Shown here in pieces: positions 1 to 12,070 of a stretch of 51,887 nucleotides of DNA (the first letter of the stretch is position 1; every line of letters starts with the position of its first letter). The DNA comes from Circinella minor (lineage: Eukaryota > Mucoromycota > Mucoromycetes > Mucorales > Lichtheimiaceae), in the NCBI GenBank assembly GCA_016758965.1, contig JAEPRB010000264.1, positions 1 to 51,887 of the forward strand, read 5' to 3'. The notes beneath the pieces were generated by a model, which did no database searches, was not told the DNA's origin, and was given only the letters and a program-made list of their open reading frames with translations. The position numbers were made by a program, and so were the translations under genes.

Positions 1-927
1 TACTTGTTTCTTTTGTTTCTGGTTAACATGAAAAAAATTCATGCTGTGCACTGACTTCAGTTTTTTTTTTATGTGAATTATATTTTTTTTATGACGTAAT
101 TTTTTCTGATAAATAAAGAACCCCATCAATGTGTCATAAAGAAAGAGAGTTATAAAATGTATGTTTCTAAGTGATATCAGTGAAATAGCAAGAATAACGC
201 ATTGTTTGAACGTGCTTAACAACCAAATGGAAACCGTTTCCGTTATCATTTTATGAAAATGCGATAAAATCGTTGAGCATTACTAATATTGGAGTTATAA
301 CTGGAGTAGTTGTAACTCTTTTTAGATCAAAACAAAGATCATATAATGTTATGTTCAAAAAACAATAATAAGCTACTATAAGAAAAAAAATATGCGTTTA
401 GACAAGTAATACAACTTTAACACACGGGCTTCTTGTCGGGAAAATCTTTGGGAATTATGGTTTTACTATTTTTTATTTAATGTCTGCTTTAAACACAGCG
501 CATTCATGGCATATTTGTTTGAGACAGTTCATACAAACATACAAGGCAATAAGAGATAGAAATCTTGTTGTGGAGACGTGGGATAGGCCATGGGGGGGTT
601 ATACTGTTTTGCGTTTAAGCATATATAAAAGTGAAAAGAGGAAATCGATAGATCAATACAAACTTGACATTTGAGTGTATGTTCTGTGTCTAAAATTATA
701 AGAACCTAACAAGACCCAAATCACCTTTTTTTTATTACGTCAATGTAAAGTAATATTTACCAGTACAACTTTCAAATATCGATACAAATATAGTTGCGAA
801 CAGTCAAAGAATTTCATATACTTTTTATTGAGGCCCAAAGCGGGAAGTGACATTTGGAGGTCAGCAGTAATGCCTATAATTTGCATAAGAAGCACCAAGC
901 AAACAAAATCTACTTTTGGTATTTGAC
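1..927. other. AT-rich stretch, no supported gene
   Basis: No gene can be supported here. Short open frames exist (for example around 480-674 on the plus strand), but they lack recognisable motifs, splice structure or codon bias. The DNA is very AT-rich with many homopolymer runs, as in the rest of the intergenic sequence. Confidence 0.5.
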
Positions 928-1188
928 TTATTTAAAAAAAAATATTATAATTTTTTTTCTTTTGTTATATGTATTGGGCATATAATTTTCTAGCTCCATG
1001 TCCAGCATATCATTATTATAATTATTATTGTTGGTGCTGGTACTGGTGCTGTTGTTGTTGAGATCACGTCGTAAATGATCTATAAGATCACTTTCACCAC
1101 CTGCCATGATAATGCTACTGTTCTGCATATTAACCATGGCAGGTGTATTTGTATGTCTTGATGGATTGCTTAGTTGACGACGGGTCAT
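928..1188 (-). CDS. Possible small Asn-rich protein, unknown function
   Basis: I do not recognise this 86-residue reading frame. It starts at the ATG at 1188 and begins MTRRQLSNPSRHTNTP. Residues about 45-60 form a Ser/Thr/Asn run encoded by an imperfect trinucleotide repeat, and the end is a basic and Phe-rich tail (KRKKIIIFFF) that looks like read-through into AT-rich DNA. What favours a real gene is the upstream sequence on this strand: a TATA-like TATATAAAAAG, a long pyrimidine tract and then the ATG, the arrangement seen before other start codons here. The last codons may not be genuine, and a 3' splice to another exon is possible. No homology is claimed. Confidence 0.35.
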   Translation of the reverse strand: MTRRQLSNPSRHTNTPAMVNMQNSSIIMAGGESDLIDHLRRDLNNNSTSTSTNNNNYNNDMLDMELENYMPNTYNKRKKIIIFFFK

Positions 1189-1244
1189 GAAAATAAATTT
1201 TGGGTGGAGAGGAAAAAAAAAGAAATACGACTCTTTTTATATAT
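1189..1244 (-). promoter_or_regulatory. Candidate TATA box and pyrimidine tract
   Basis: On the minus strand a TATA-like element (1234-1244) is followed by a T/C-rich stretch containing an uninterrupted run of T and by ATG at 1188. The TATA-to-ATG distance is roughly 46-56 nt. This is a sequence-pattern call only, and AT-rich DNA produces TATA matches often. Confidence 0.3.
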
Positions 1245-4200
1245 CTAGCAAAGCAGTAAGATTGATTGATTTTTTCGTGCATTGTATTTGCTCATGGGTA
1301 CTTATCAATTGTTTGCATTTTCATGTATAGGAATAGTATAATCTTCACAATGACAAGCAAATAATACTGTCAAAATATATTCTCACTTTTCTACCACTAA
1401 TTCATATATCAATATGTAGAACAATCATGATCCTTTTTTTTCATTATTACTATTATAATGTTTTATTTTTATAATCACAAAAAAGAATAACTTTCTTATG
1501 ACACTCTTTTTGTAATTTTTTTAATCGATATTTATCAATGTATCATACCTATGATTATGCGTGCACCATTTTTTTTTAATAAAACCTATCTTTGTTCCTA
1601 TCAAAAATACGGAAACTAATGTAATGATGTCAATGTTCCTTACTCAACAGAAAAAAATGTTTCACTTTTTCCCCAAATATTGTTATGATGCATCATCATT
1701 CAAGGGGCAGGAAGCAGAAAAAAAAAGATGTCGAATCTTCTCTATATGATATGCATTATGCTCAAGTAATATTCTGTGTAACAATCGGAAAGCATGCCTT
1801 GTTCATCAATATAAAGAATATGCTCTCTTTACTATTTAATGCTATAAGGAATAGAAACACTACATGTCTAATTAAATTGATTTCATCATTGATACGTAGT
1901 GTGTTTATCTAATCATTATTTGTGTTTATGTATGTTTATAGAAATAATAACAACATCTTGATATATAACATAATGTCAAATAACTTTGCCATCTTTATCT
2001 TAAAAATAAATACTTACGCATTACGTAAATTATCAAATAAAAGTTATAACAAAAGAAACATCAAGTTTTTGTCATTTAAATGATATCCATCATTATAATA
2101 ATAATAATAGTGGAATATAATTAATAGAGTAATCATCATCATTTCTCTCATTTATTCAATGTATGCGTTCCAATTGGTTCCTTGTTATAAAGTGCACCAC
2201 GGACATAATCATGAAAAAAAAAGTTTCAAAGCCTACACACACGCACCCTTTCCTATCCGATCCTTTTTTTTTATATTATTATTATTTTCCCTATCAATAA
2301 TGATCATCATTCGGCATCGGCGATATTTTTTTCAGAGAAAATATTATATATGTGCTTAAAAATAAAAACAGTGTTCCATCATTTAACAAATAAACTCCAA
2401 AGTTAAAGATAATATTTAGATATTTTAGGGAATATGATGAAGTCAAGTGTAACATGTTTTGTGGAGTTGTCCAGTGAAAGATAAAAACCAAATGAATGAT
2501 GATGTTCACTTGTTTAGAACCCAAACACTATAATATATATGTTTATGTTTTCAACCCCTGATCTATCTTTTTTATCTTTTCTTATAATGTTAAGATAATG
2601 ATTGGTTAAAATAATTCAAGTAGAAAATATTTACAAGCAATTTATAACAGAGAGAGAATGTACACATTATTTTTTAACATACGTAATTATAAATTTATTT
2701 CTTAACATTCTTTTCTATTTCATTAGCGACAATAATAATCATCAATCTTGTGCCACTCATTACAAGAGGCTATTCACTATGAACCCACATGTGAAAGATG
2801 GATGTTATTGTTACGCCCAAAAGTAAAAAAAAAATCTGGTCAACAATTAAAAAAACCAAGTGTTTAGAAAAAAAAAGATATCACATGAGCTTCATAAATC
2901 GGATTTTCGTTCCAGTCTACTTTGATTATTTATACAGTGGATAATAGAAAAACTTCATTTGTTTATTGAACAGCTCATACCAAAAAAAAAATTCGTTTGC
3001 TCGCGTGGAAAATTGGGATATTATCGATGAAGAATAATCTGTTGCTAGCTAACTCTTTCTTTGTTTGACGTTTGTGAGCATCTTATCTTCATCTTGGAAA
3101 ACATTAAATGGACACAATAATAATAAGTATATAATATTTTACTCTTACGTTGGGACTAAGCCTATTTTATTGATTTTTATCTTTTACAGAATTATGTATC
3201 ATAACTACATTCAAAATAACAAGAAACTTACATACAATGTTCAGTTTTGTCATCACACACGCTGACGAGCTTCCATCTTTTTCTGTATCAACATACATCC
3301 CAACGCCTCAAGAATATTTTAATTATATTGGAAACCCCAATTTGCGTTGATAGTGTGTGAATTTGACCCAAGCTGAATATAAGGTGTTTATCTTTAGCCA
3401 TTGGAAGGTACGTATATATATTTAAATGCTAATATTTTGTTACATACACTAAATATTTTGCTGCTTTTTGTACAAGAACATCAAAACTATGTAGCAAAAA
3501 CATAGAGAAAGAATTTACGCGAATTAACTTAATTGATAAATGTTACGTGTTGCTTCTTGTAGTAAATGGAATTCAGTTTAAAGAAGTCTTTCGGATTTTT
3601 TTTATTGTATTTGTTGGACGCACATATAAACTTTTAAATGCTGTATATTAAATATACGTATTTTGGTATTCCTGCTTCGTTAAAAAAAATAATTAAAATA
3701 CTGTCGGCTTCTAGGCTCATCTCAGTTCGCTTAAAGAACTTAACCTAGCCTAACCGTGAGAATTTTAGCGACGGTATACAGTAGAACATGATGATTAAAA
3801 TGGCTGCACAAGTTGATAATCAATCGATCAAAGCTTCTCTTCATAAAATCGTAGCTTTCTCAAGTTATGCGACTACCACTAAAGTACCTACTATTATCAT
3901 CGCACCCTCACCGAGCGAGAGAAAAATTGACAAATTTGACTAAGACGACAAACAATAATGCTCTTAATTTTACATATTGAACTACCTCAATGTACATTTT
4001 CTTTATAGCCTTTTATGACATCAAATTTATCTAAACCCATTTCATTTCTTTTTTTTTCTGAATATAAATGGCCTATACTATATTACGTACAACTGTCTTT
4101 TTCCTCACTTCGCTTTCTTCTTACAGCATTACTACATTACTACGTATAATCATTTTTTCTCTCCACTATTTTTATTTTTTTCTCTACTGGGGACTTTATC

Positions 4201-5306
4201 AGTTAAAACACCAATAGACATTTATCGCTTTTGTTTTGTAAATATATACTGTATATCCGTTCATAATGTACTACAAGTAGGAAGCGACCACATGTTCATA
4301 GGCGCCGATATATTAAACTTCCACGGTAGTAAACATACATTTTAACCTATATTACAACTGTGTTAAACAAATAAACGGGTACTTGAAATTACATTTCAGC
4401 AGTATCGTGGTTAACACAAAAGTGAGGTGTTTTGGTATTCTAACAATAATTTGGAAGCAAAATGAATAAAAACGAGTACAGTAGATCCTTTGGGACTCGA
4501 TTATATAATTTATGCTTATAACGACGTATCTATACTTTTTCTATTTCACGAGCTTGGTTAATTATTTACGTTATGATGTGGGTTATGCATAATAGGTAGA
4601 GTTGGTACTTTGAACTATCATATTGAATATTATTGGAAGGATTATTATTATTATTATTACGAGGTATCTGGGCTTTCCCGTAATGCTCTCTCTAATCATT
4701 ATTTTTGATAGGCCGTAAGGTATCTTTACACCATTTATCAATTTGTCTTTATAAAGTTGAAATATATTTACTTCCATAGTTGGTTATACCTTTGAACTTT
4801 ATCTTCTATAAGACCTAGGATAGTGTAAAACAACAGTATTTTATGATACAATAAAAAGAATAGTAACTACAGTATACAGTATCATATTTAAGTAAGAAAT
4901 GCCACGTGATCAATAAGCTATGTAGTAGCTTTAATATAGTTTTACTCATTTCGCACGCTCCGATTTATGTGAGTATAAACACGAAAAAAATAGCAAGCTA
5001 CCCACCCACTTATTTGACAACGAATAGAATATATACGTAAACAAGCAACCCATACTGTTCACTACGCGATATTCGATTTCCTCTCTTCACTTTTATATTC
5101 TTTAATGCAGAACAGTGTAAAGATTCTCCCCGTGACTTATTCCCTAAGAATTTTTCTTATTGTCTTATACTTGTATGAACTGTTTCAAACAAATATACCA
5201 AACTTGGCGCTGTGTTTAAAGGAGACAATTAAATAAAAATCAGAATTTTCATTGCATGGTGTCCCCAGTTGCTATCTACTTTTGATTTTGGTATTTATTT
5301 CCAAAA
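1245..5306. other. 4-kb AT-rich intergenic region
   Basis: I find no supportable gene in this 4-kb stretch on either strand. Open frames are under about 75 codons and show no family motifs. An imperfect dyad with TAGGCT and AGCCTA arms lies near 3712-3757. The last few hundred bases probably include the promoter of the LENG1-like gene. Strongly decayed transposon sequence cannot be excluded. Confidence 0.5.
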
Positions 5307-6605
5307 ATGAACATCCTCCCGCATAAAAGGTAACAATCTTTTTACAATCTTTAAATCATTCAAGTACTTATTATGTAAAACAGTTGGAATGTATATAATA
5401 AAAAGAACATTGAAAAAGTACGACGTGATGAAGCAAAAGCTCGAGAAGAAGAAAAAGCCAAAACAGGAAGAGCAACACATGCAGTAAGTATTAACATTAT
5501 ATAATATTCTCATTCAACAACAACAACAACAACAACAGCACAAAATAGAAATTAAGAACAATGAAAGGTCATAGATCTCATTTCGATATGTCTGTTAATA
5601 GGAGAGTGAAGCACGATTGAACTTATTACGCCAAAGGGCGCAGAAGAAACAACAACAACAATTACAATCTTCTACCTCTGAATCAGTTTCAGCACTACAA
5701 ACTTCAATACCTACACAACATATTAATCTTTTTGACGAGGTTTGTAATGCTATTTGTTGCGGGTCCGCGTTAAATATTAGTTAAGTTAAGGAAAAGAGAA
5801 AGAAATAAAGAAATTCTAATATATATAGGAAGCAAAGGAGCACGCACAAAACGAAGAGCATCTTGCTGAAGAAAAAGTCAAGGATGAAAAATGGGAACGA
5901 CAAATCACCATGTACCTTGACAAGGGCATAAATAAAGGTTGGTTGTTATTAAGATTTGTATATCTAGCCGGAAAGTTAATTTAATTTATTATTAACGATC
6001 GGATGAACTGGAAATCTTTTGGATGTAGAATCAACGCCATGGTATGCGGTAAAGGAACATGATCGATTCGGTGAAACTGTGATAGATAGTAGGAAGAGAA
6101 AAAATGAAGATAAAAAGGAGGAATATAAGAAAAGGAGGAAATGGCGAGAGCCGATCAAATTGGATGAAGATCCGTTAGCAGAAATACGTACCAGTCTATC
6201 AAAAAGAGAAGAAACCCGTAAAGAACATCGTTATCATAATCACCATCATCGGGAACCTAAAAGAAAACATAAGAAATATGTATATAAATATGTTCTACTG
6301 AAAGAAAAAATGGGATTCAAATAATTAAAAAAAGGCATATTTAGTAACTATTCATTTATATTTATGTATAGAAAAAAGCATCCTCCTCTTCATCAACATC
6401 AGCAGTAACACCATCTATTGAGACCTTGCGGGCACAACGACTAGAGCGAGAACGAAAAGAACGAGCGCGAACAAAGTCATATGTTTATGGTGAAGTTGAG
6501 GATACAAAGCCACCACGAGATGATGCCCAATATTGCTCTTCTCAATTCAATCCATCTGAAACAGCAGAAGCAAGAAAGAGTAGACGTGATCATCGTCGCC
6601 ATTGA
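5307..6605 (+). CDS. LENG1-like protein with CIR N-terminal domain
   Basis: This is a homologue of metazoan LENG1, a small charged nuclear protein of the CIR_N group; the human protein is, as I recall, found with late spliceosomal complexes. The model has six exons: 5307-5329, 5384-5483, 5602-5739, 5829-5937, 6029-6279 and 6372-6605, giving 284 residues, close to the roughly 264 of human LENG1. The first two exons join to the diagnostic start MNILPHKSWNVYNKKNIEKV followed by RRDEAKAREEE, which fixes the ATG at 5307. A Gln-rich stretch follows, then a PWY motif and a long basic, Lys/Arg/Glu-rich C-terminal half ending RDHRRH. All junctions are GT-AG and in phase. The donor at 6280 (GTATAT) is the least certain; reading through it would end the protein at 6324. 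It is the last host gene before the transposon block. Confidence 0.88.
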
Positions 6606-7383
6606 TAAATAAATAGTCTAGTTTTCTAATGATGTGTACATAATAATAAATACCCTTACCTGTATGCTTTTCTACTGAATGCATTCTTTGTATACATATG
6701 TCTTTGATTGAACAAGATAGGGTAATATTTGTATAGTACATCATCTATCATATTTTTGAGAAAACTTGTTTTATGAATAAAGGACACAACACAACACTGT
6801 CGTAATGTACTTTGATTAGTAACTGAAATAGTAATAATAGTGCATGCGAAACTAAAGCATTCCAAGCAAGTACTTGACATTACATCCAACAATGAGGTAA
6901 AGCCTCGCTACGCAAGCATCATAACTTATTTTTTACTTTCTTTCTAAAATAAATCGCATCCAATATGATTGTGGTGAAGTCATGGAAATCCAGGCTCTGT
7001 ACACATATAAATAACGGACCCAATAGTACTGTGGTTGAGCATTTAAAGGAAAGTACGTACTCTATATACAATCTACTTATAATACGTATAATATTTATTC
7101 AAAACTTTGTGCCTACCTAACATTGAATTTTGTTTATGTTTTTATACAGAATATTCTATTGGATTTATTTAGAAGCCATATTCTTTATCAAATGTACGTA
7201 AGTTAAATGATACGATCATGTTTTTGTTTATCAATTATTATCATAATCTGGTACGTAATACATAATACTATAAGTGGATTGAATGAAATGACAACACAGT
7301 TAGTCCAGTTAAAATGAGAAGGGCTTTCGAAGTTATTTCGTAGAATGGCGCAATACTAATTAGTGTAACGTTATAAGAAAGTA
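6606..7383. other. Intergenic, LENG1-like gene to transposon block
   Basis: No gene or RNA is recognised. The stretch includes the 3' untranslated region of the LENG1-like gene and AT-rich sequence up to the edge repeat at 7384. Minus-strand open frames here have no recognisable motif. Confidence 0.5.
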
Positions 7384-7479
7384 TACAGGTTTTTTCCAAA
7401 TTATTTGCGCCAAGGAGAAATGATTTTGCGTCAGTGAGAATGAAATTTTGCGTTTCCATATTAATTTTTTTGCGTTACA
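7384..7479 (+). repeat. Edge repeat copy A (inverted copy at 24382-24472)
   Basis: Bases 7384-7474 match the reverse complement of 24382-24472 over 91 positions with one difference (C against T at 7396). Similarity ends near 7474-7479, where the chromovirus gag sequence begins. The copy contains four spaced GCAAA/TTTGC words. Its outer end, TACAGGTTTTTT, coincides with the end of similarity in the other copy, so this is probably a true element terminus. It looks like the end of a DNA transposon that was cut when the retroelement sequence was joined to it. Confidence 0.85.
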
Positions 7480-8618
7480 GCGAACAACAATCAACAAAAG
7501 TAACATCAAGTAGTAACACTACCAATAAAAGAAATCCAATTGTTCCCAAGGATTTACCAGCTTTCCAACTCGGTGGCCATCATCGTCATGATAAAAACAA
7601 AGACAGTTACGATTCGGCAGAATCATTTTTGGATGACTTTGAGGTCCATCTCGCCGCATATGAACTCGACATAGAAGACAATTGGCGTCGTCTTATTCCG
7701 ATGACATGTGATGCAAATCGTCGGTCGTGGTTATTATCAACAATGAATAAGGATAACATCATTAATTGGAAATCGTTCCGCATGGAGGTTGAAAAGTACT
7801 TCACGTCGCCGTATACAATTTTTTACCGTCGTCATCGTATCCGTACTATGAAACAGGATAGTAATCAGTCACTAAGAGAATATTCAAATAAATTACAAGA
7901 GTATGCCGCCAAGTATGGGATTCCGAATAATCAGGATTTAGTATTTAATTACCTTTGTTCGTTGAATCATAAATATCGCAAGCAGGCTTGGACGTTAGTG
8001 GCAAATCACCATGGTGATAAAATTCCAGATCAAATCGAACCGGTGATCCAAATGGTTCTCTCCCTTGCCGCCACAGATTCAGCATCTGATAATAATGAAT
8101 CATCTAATACAACTAGTGGTAGTGATTCCGAGTCGGATGATGAACGTCCTAATAAACGCCGCAAAATGACTAAGAGGTCGAAGAAAGGAAAAGGTCGCGC
8201 TCTCACTAGAGATACTTGTGTTATTCATCCAAAGGCCAGTCATACTCGTTGGGAATGTGAAAAATTAAAGGAAGTAATGCACGTATCAAGAGGTCCAGGA
8301 TATAATAATAATAATAATAATGGTAATTCAAAGTTTTCTCGCCCTGGTCCTTCTAAGGAAAACAGTTTTCGTTTTGGTCCTGCTGCTGGTAGCAGTAGAG
8401 GTGTTGGTGGTTCTGGTACATATAATACAAATTGGTGCCGCTATTGTCGCCGTGTCCCATATACTCGTGGTCATGAATGTCCCGAAATGATTCGTTCTCG
8501 TCGCCAGAACAACAATAACAATAATAGCAACAATAATAATAATAATAATACTATCCGCAGTCGTATGACTCATCTCTCCTCGCACGTCGAAAGACATGCT
8601 AGAAATGGACGAAGATGA
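7440..8618 (+). CDS. gag: Ty3/gypsy Gag, N-terminus truncated and fused to edge repeat
   Basis: This frame encodes the capsid and nucleocapsid polyprotein of the chromovirus. Residues homologous to Gag start near SEQQSTKVTSSS. The first ATG (7440) lies inside the edge repeat, so the first 13 or so codons come from foreign DNA and the true Gag start is lost. The centre carries a retrotransposon Gag core (FLDDFEVHLAAYELDIEDNW, and FRMEVEKYF further on). An acidic/Ser segment, a basic KRRKMTKRSKKGKGR stretch and two Cys/His clusters follow: CVIHPKASHTRWEC and CRYCRRVPYTRGHEC, which differ from the standard CCHC spacing. The C-terminus has Asn runs coded by AAT/AAC repeats. Gag ends 23 nt inside the start of the pol frame, which lies in +1, so pol could be made by +1 frameshifting or by re-initiation at the ATG at 8596. 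Confidence 0.85.
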   Translation: MKFCVSILIFLRYSEQQSTKVTSSSNTTNKRNPIVPKDLPAFQLGGHHRHDKNKDSYDSAESFLDDFEVHLAAYELDIEDNWRRLIPMTCDANRRSWLLSTMNKDNIINWKSFRMEVEKYFTSPYTIFYRRHRIRTMKQDSNQSLREYSNKLQEYAAKYGIPNNQDLVFNYLCSLNHKYRKQAWTLVANHHGDKIPDQIEPVIQMVLSLAATDSASDNNESSNTTSGSDSESDDERPNKRRKMTKRSKKGKGRALTRDTCVIHPKASHTRWECEKLKEVMHVSRGPGYNNNNNNGNSKFSRPGPSKENSFRFGPAAGSSRGVGGSGTYNTNWCRYCRRVPYTRGHECPEMIRSRRQNNNNNNSNNNNNNNTIRSRMTHLSSHVERHARNGRR

Positions 8619-11600
8619 ACTGTTGGAAACATCGCCTCGCGATAATAAAGGTATTAGTCAAAATAATTTTACTGCTCAGTTACACACTAGCATACAAAAT
8701 AACAACCCTTCTCAAACGTTGATGAAAGACACAAACTTACCATCATCTATTTTCGTTCCTATTACTTTACAGGACAATAAAAGAATATACGCCTTCTTGG
8801 ATACAGGAGCCGATAAATCTAGTTTAAATATAAATTTTATTAATAAAAATAATTTTACTATTACACCATTTACACATCGTGGTCCAGTTATAACTTCTAT
8901 TGAGGGTTTAGAAGGAAAAAGAATTGGGGAAGTGAAAAATATTTCTTTAAAATATGCAGGCAAAACAGTCACCCATAGTTTTGAAGCCTTACCACTTTCG
9001 GAAAACACGATTATGACAATCGGTATGGATCTCATGCCTAAACTTGGTATCTCAATTCATGGTTTAGCAACTACATGGGATGATAATCCAAATCCTCATA
9101 TTAGCAATGATACATATGAGAATGTTCCTACACCAAATAACTCACCCGCTGGTACAGAGGAAGAACAAAGTGACTTTCATGCAAAAATAAAACCATTTTT
9201 AGAACAAAATGCAAATATATCACCAAAGACACATTGTCCTTTACCTGAAGCAGTAATCCGTTTGGATACACCACCCAATGTTACGGTATATAAACCTCAA
9301 TATCCTTTACCATCCGCATTAATTCCTGAATTAAAAGAAACGATTAATCAATGGTTAGAAGAAGGTGTCATTGTACCTGCTCCAGTAAATACTGAATGGA
9401 ATCAACCATTAACTGCTGTTCCAAAACGCTCTCCTGTTGACGGAACAATTATAAAGCATCGCTTATGTCTTGATACAAGAGGTACCAACAATGTAATTTT
9501 ATCCAATGATAGATACCCATTGAGTAACATTCAAACAATCTTTTCAGAATTACGAGGATGTACAACATTTACCACCCTTGATTTAAAAGCAGCTTTTGAA
9601 AGATTTCCTATTTTACCTGAACATCGAAAGAAACTCTCTTTTACGTTCTTAGGAAAACAATATTCATATGCAAAAGGATGTTTTGGACTCAAGACTCTTA
9701 GCAGTTCTTTCCAACGCGTAATGAATATTTTATTTCATGATCTACCATACGTATGTCAATTGTTTTATCGACGACATCATCGTTGCATCCAAAAACATAT
9801 ACGAACATGCAGATCATGTGGCTACTGTAATACAAAAACTTACGGATGCAAATCTCATTCTAAATTTAGACAAATGTAACTTTGCTCAAAAAAGTACATA
9901 TTTACTTGGTTTTTGTGTATCAGGCAAAGGTATTGCCTTAGATGTTCGTAAGGTTACAACCGTACTTGATTATCCACAATTAAAATCATCCAAAGATTGT
10001 TTTAAATTCTCTGGCTTGATAAATTACTTTAGATCATACATACCTCAATATTCAAAAATTATGAACCCTATTACTTCCATCTGTCATGCGAAAGATTTTG
10101 AATCCAACTGGGGTGAAAAACAACAAAAAGCTTTTGACACTGTACGTCAAATCTTAACAAAAAGTCCTATTTTACGTTATCCCTCGATGAACGAAAAATT
10201 CTACATAGGCACTGACGCTTGCAATTCTGGCATTGCTTGCGTATTATATCAAATAATTAATAATGAAACCAGACATATTGCTTTCATGTCTCGCGCGCTA
10301 TCAAAATCAGAACGTAATTACTCGACTACTAAAAAAGAACTTTTAGCCATTATATTTGCTCTTCATAAATTCCATCAATACATATATGGACGTGAATTCG
10401 AACTACACACGGATCATAAAGCTCTCTGTTGGTTACAAACACAACCCATAGCCAATCGTATGATGATTAATTGGTTTGAAACTATTCTTTCTTACCCTGG
10501 AATGAAAATCGTACACATTCCTGGTTTGCAGAATACATTACCAGACTTGTTAAGTCGTCTCTATGAAGACATCGATGATCTTGACTCCTTGAGAGGGGGT
10601 AATGCTCCAGTTCTCACACAACCCAAGCATTCACTTCCGCAATCAAAACATCATCACAACAAATTAGATCCAAACAATGCTCTACACCTACGCTCTTTAC
10701 ATGCTGATAATCCATTTGTTGACATGATCACGCCTCCTGTGGAAGATCGACACAAATTATTAGTTGAACAGCATAACTTCGGTCACTTCGGCGCAGAAGC
10801 CATGACAAAAGGAATACGAAGTCAGGGTTTTAATTGGAACGGCATTTTCCACCAAGCATTAAGCATAGTACGTGCTTGTGACACATGTGCAAAAAATAAT
10901 ATTGTCAAACATGGATATCATCCATTACGACCTGTCCAATCATATCTTCCCGCAGATCACTGGGCAATGGATTTAGCTGGTCCTTTCAAAACCACACTAT
11001 CCGGAAATAATTATCTTTTAGTAACAGTTGATCTGTGCACTAAATATACAATTCTTCGCGCTATACCAAATAAGCAATCGGATACTATAGCAAAGACCTT
11101 AATACAAATATTCCAAGACTTCTCATTTCCACGTTATTTAACGTCAGACTGGGGAACAGAATTTGTCAATTCTATAATGACTAAGCTAACAGAAGCAGCA
11201 GGTATATATCATCGTAAAAGTACTCAATACCATGCTCGCTCTAATGCAGCTGAAAGATACGTACAAACTTCAGTACGCGCTCTAAGAAAAAGTATTAGAG
11301 GTGCTATCAAATCATGGGATATATTCGTTCCCGGAATACAACTAGCAATGAATGCAAAAATATCCAAACGTACGGAAACAGCTCCTTACACGTTAATGTT
11401 TGCCAGAAAAATGAATCAATTTCAGGACTTCCGCAATGAAATGGGCATAGAACCATTATCAATGGAAGAATTAAAGAAAAGAATCCATAAAATAGAAACA
11501 GTTGTATTTCCTGCGATAAACGAACGAGTAAAAGCCATACTTGATGCACAAGCAAACAAGTTTAATAAAAAACATATGATAGTTGACTTTCCTGAACACA

Positions 11601-12070
11601 GCCACGTCATGGTTCGTGTTGTACAAAAAGGAAGCAAATTAGAGAATGAATATGAAGGTCCATATGAAGTAGTACGTAAAAACCGAGGAGGCTCGTACAT
11701 ACTTAAAGATGAAATGGGAAATTTAAAACCTACAAATTATCCTCCCAATCGTCTCAAACTAATCTCGCAAGATGAAGTAATTCCTTGTGATGGATTATAT
11801 GAAGTTAAAAGTATTGTCGCACATAAAGAAATACAACCGGGTATATATGAATATAAAGTTCGTTGGGTTGGCTATGAAGAAAAAGATGACACTTGGCAAA
11901 AAGCAGAAACTTTCTCGCAACCTACTCCAATTCATGATTATTGGAAACGACTTGGAACACAACCAAATAAAACAATAAATAATAAGGCTGAGCAATCTTC
12001 TAAAAAACGAAAGATGCCAACGCCACAAATAACGGAATCAATCCGAAGATCCACCCGCGTTAAAAGATAA
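8596..12070 (+). pseudogene. pol: Ty3/gypsy Pol (PR-RT-RNaseH-IN-chromodomain), one frameshift
   Basis: Pol is read in two frames, 8596-9879 and about 9740-12070. The first contains an aspartic protease (FLDTGADKSS, Asp69 from the ATG) and the reverse transcriptase fingers and palm (RLCLDTRGTNN, TTLDLKAAFERF). The second holds the catalytic FIDD box, RNase H (YIGTDAC, KKELLAI, HTDHKAL), the integrase HHCC region (HNFGHFG and CDTC), the integrase D,D,E residues (WAMDLAGPF, LTSDWGTEF, NAAERYVQT), and a C-terminal chromodomain (VRWVGYEEKDDTW) that marks the chromovirus clade. The one-base frame change lies about 9738-9757, just before the RT active site, and splits the RT. It is either an inactivating indel or a sequencing error; host-gene exons nearby are clean except in CNOT9. 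A copy of the polypurine tract sits at the RNase H-integrase junction. Confidence 0.9.
10590..10604 (+). promoter_or_regulatory. Candidate central polypurine tract inside pol
   Basis: The 15 bases TGAGAGGGGGTAATG occur here and again, identical, at 12182-12196 immediately before and into the 3' LTR, where they serve as the expected plus-strand primer. The internal copy falls between the RNase H and integrase segments. Central polypurine tracts in Ty1 and lentiviruses lie in or next to integrase coding sequence. Second-strand initiation here is an inference. Confidence 0.55.

Noticed and set aside
7268..7459. Minus-strand frame across the edge repeat
   Set aside because: It overlaps the repeat, has no known motif, and exists because the repeat words (GCAAAAT) lack stops in that frame.
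8328..8597. Minus-strand Ile/Val-rich frame inside gag
   Set aside because: It is a shadow of the AAT/AAC (Asn) repeats of gag read on the opposite strand.
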